Source: Coriobacteriia bacterium
Lineage (GTDB): Bacteria > Actinomycetota > Coriobacteriia > Anaerosomatales > SLCP01
NCBI GenBank assembly: GCA_007125735.1
Contig: SLCP01000191.1
Coordinates: 1 to 5,352 of the forward strand
Length of the DNA: 5,352 nucleotides
Direction of reading: 5' to 3'
Position numbers and translations under genes: made by a program. Under the pieces are notes generated by a model, which made no database searches, was not told the origin of the DNA, and was given only the letters and a program-made list of their open reading frames with translations. Of this stretch, positions 4,832-5,352 are shown in pieces (positions within the stretch are counted from its first letter, which is position 1; the number at the start of each line of letters is the position of its first letter).

Positions 4832-5352
4832 TTACTCGAAATGCGACGCGTCCGGCACGGCCTCGGCGGCCTTCGCGAACAGCCGGATGTCGATGTGGCA
4901 GTACCCGCCGGGATTCTTGTCGAGGTAGTCCTGGTGGTAGTCCTCCGCCGACGCGTAGGCGCCCAGCGGCTCGACCTCGACGACGACGGGCTCCGCGTAC
5001 TGCTCCTGGAGCGTTGCGACCGAGCGCTCGATGAGCGGAAGGTCGGCGGGGTCGGTGTAGTAGATGCCGGTACGGTACTGCGTCCCGACGTCATTGCCCT
5101 GCCGGTTGAGCGAGGTCGGGTCGATGGCCTCGAAGAAGATCTCGAGCAGGAACGGCAGCGGCGCGACGGCGGGGTCGTAGTCCACGCGCACGGTCTCCGC
5201 ATACCCGGTCCGGCCGGTGACGACGTCGCGGTACGTGGGCGAGTCGGTCGTGCCGTTGGCGTACCCGACCTCGGTCGAGCCCACGCCACGCACTGATGCC
5301 ATGAGCTTCTCGACACCCCAGAAGCACCCTCCGGCAAGATAGATCGTGGCCA
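4832..5352 (-). CDS. msrA: Peptide methionine-S-sulfoxide reductase MsrA, start codon cut by window edge
   Basis: MsrA reduces the S-epimer of methionine sulfoxide in proteins and free methionine, using thioredoxin, in the cytoplasm. The minus strand opens with TG at the window edge and then ATIYLAGGCFWGVEK, so with one unseen A it would begin MATIYLAGGCFWG, the classic MsrA start, and be 173 residues long. Numbered that way, the catalytic cysteine is C10. Y41 (SPTYRDV), E53 (TGYAETV), D138 and Y143 (AEDYHQDYL) match the E. coli residues Y82, E94, D129 and Y134. The RQGNDVGTQYRTGIYY block is complete, and C152 (NPGGYCHI) is the resolving cysteine. TGY replaces the common TGH, and AIDPTS the common HDPT form. 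There is no fused MsrB domain. The ATG at 5302 would drop the catalytic cysteine and is not the start. Confidence 0.96.
   Translation of the reverse strand, partial: ATIYLAGGCFWGVEKLMASVRGVGSTEVGYANGTTDSPTYRDVVTGRTGYAETVRVDYDPAVAPLPFLLEIFFEAIDPTSLNRQGNDVGTQYRTGIYYTDPADLPLIERSVATLQEQYAEPVVVEVEPLGAYASAEDYHQDYLDKNPGGYCHIDIRLFAKAAEAVPDASHFE

Noticed and set aside
4654..5337. 227-codon minus-strand frame over msrA
   Set aside because: A serine/arginine/threonine-rich out-of-frame reading of msrA; the MsrA frame has every catalytic residue.
1..5352. tRNA, rRNA, CRISPR array or insertion-sequence ends
   Set aside because: No cloverleaf-like segment, regularly spaced direct repeats or transposase-like frame was found; the only repeat array is the short operator-like one at 4035-4078.

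Overview
The window is GC-rich DNA (clearly above 60% G+C by eye) with short intergenic gaps. The gene set is ordinary bacterial housekeeping and accessory material: a PLP-dependent ACC deaminase/D-cysteine desulfhydrase-like enzyme, a DUF1801 protein, a membrane-anchored bacterial PH-domain protein, a TipA-like MerR regulator, an AAA_14/DUF4143 ATPase and MsrA. Base composition, a TipAS-type regulator and a site close to the actinobacterial LexA box suggest an actinobacterium or a relative. That is inference; no rRNA or other marker is present.

Layout. Bases 1-572 (minus) hold the N-terminal 190 residues of the PLP enzyme, which runs off the left edge. A DUF1801 gene lies behind it on the same strand (649-1032). 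It diverges from the PH-domain gene (1161-1634, plus), and the spacer carries a near-perfect SOS-box-like dyad. Next comes a chimeric plus-strand ORF (1681-2028): the start of a second DUF1801 protein joined in frame to the last ~45 residues of a GNAT acetyltransferase. It overlaps tail to tail with the TipAS-type MerR gene (1950-2711, minus). That gene has a textbook MerR-family promoter (19-bp spacer with a dyad inside) and a possible internal start that would make a TipAS-like short form. The DUF4143 ATPase (2807-4012, minus) follows; upstream of it is an AT-rich double palindrome. Then come the C-terminal scrap of a PIN-domain (VapC-like) toxin (4112-4228, minus) and a badly deleted AlbA_2/HATPase_c_4 regulator gene (4232-4815, plus). 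At the right edge msrA (4832-5352, minus) seems to lack only the first base of its start codon.

The most striking property is a set of four gene-to-gene scars within about 2.6 kb: near 1837 (DUF1801 to GNAT), 1965 (GNAT to MerR, tail to tail), 4229 (PIN to AlbA) and 4449 (AlbA internal). At each one, recognisable family sequence stops and another family, or a later part of the same family, begins within a few bases. This looks like compaction of an accessory region by short-homology deletions, although assembly collapse in a draft or metagenomic genome is a real alternative. Apart from the relics, the intact genes look independent and not like one pathway. I see no convincing new multi-gene system. 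The best functional leads are the DUF4143 ATPase with its operator-like repeats and the autoregulated TipAS-type regulator.
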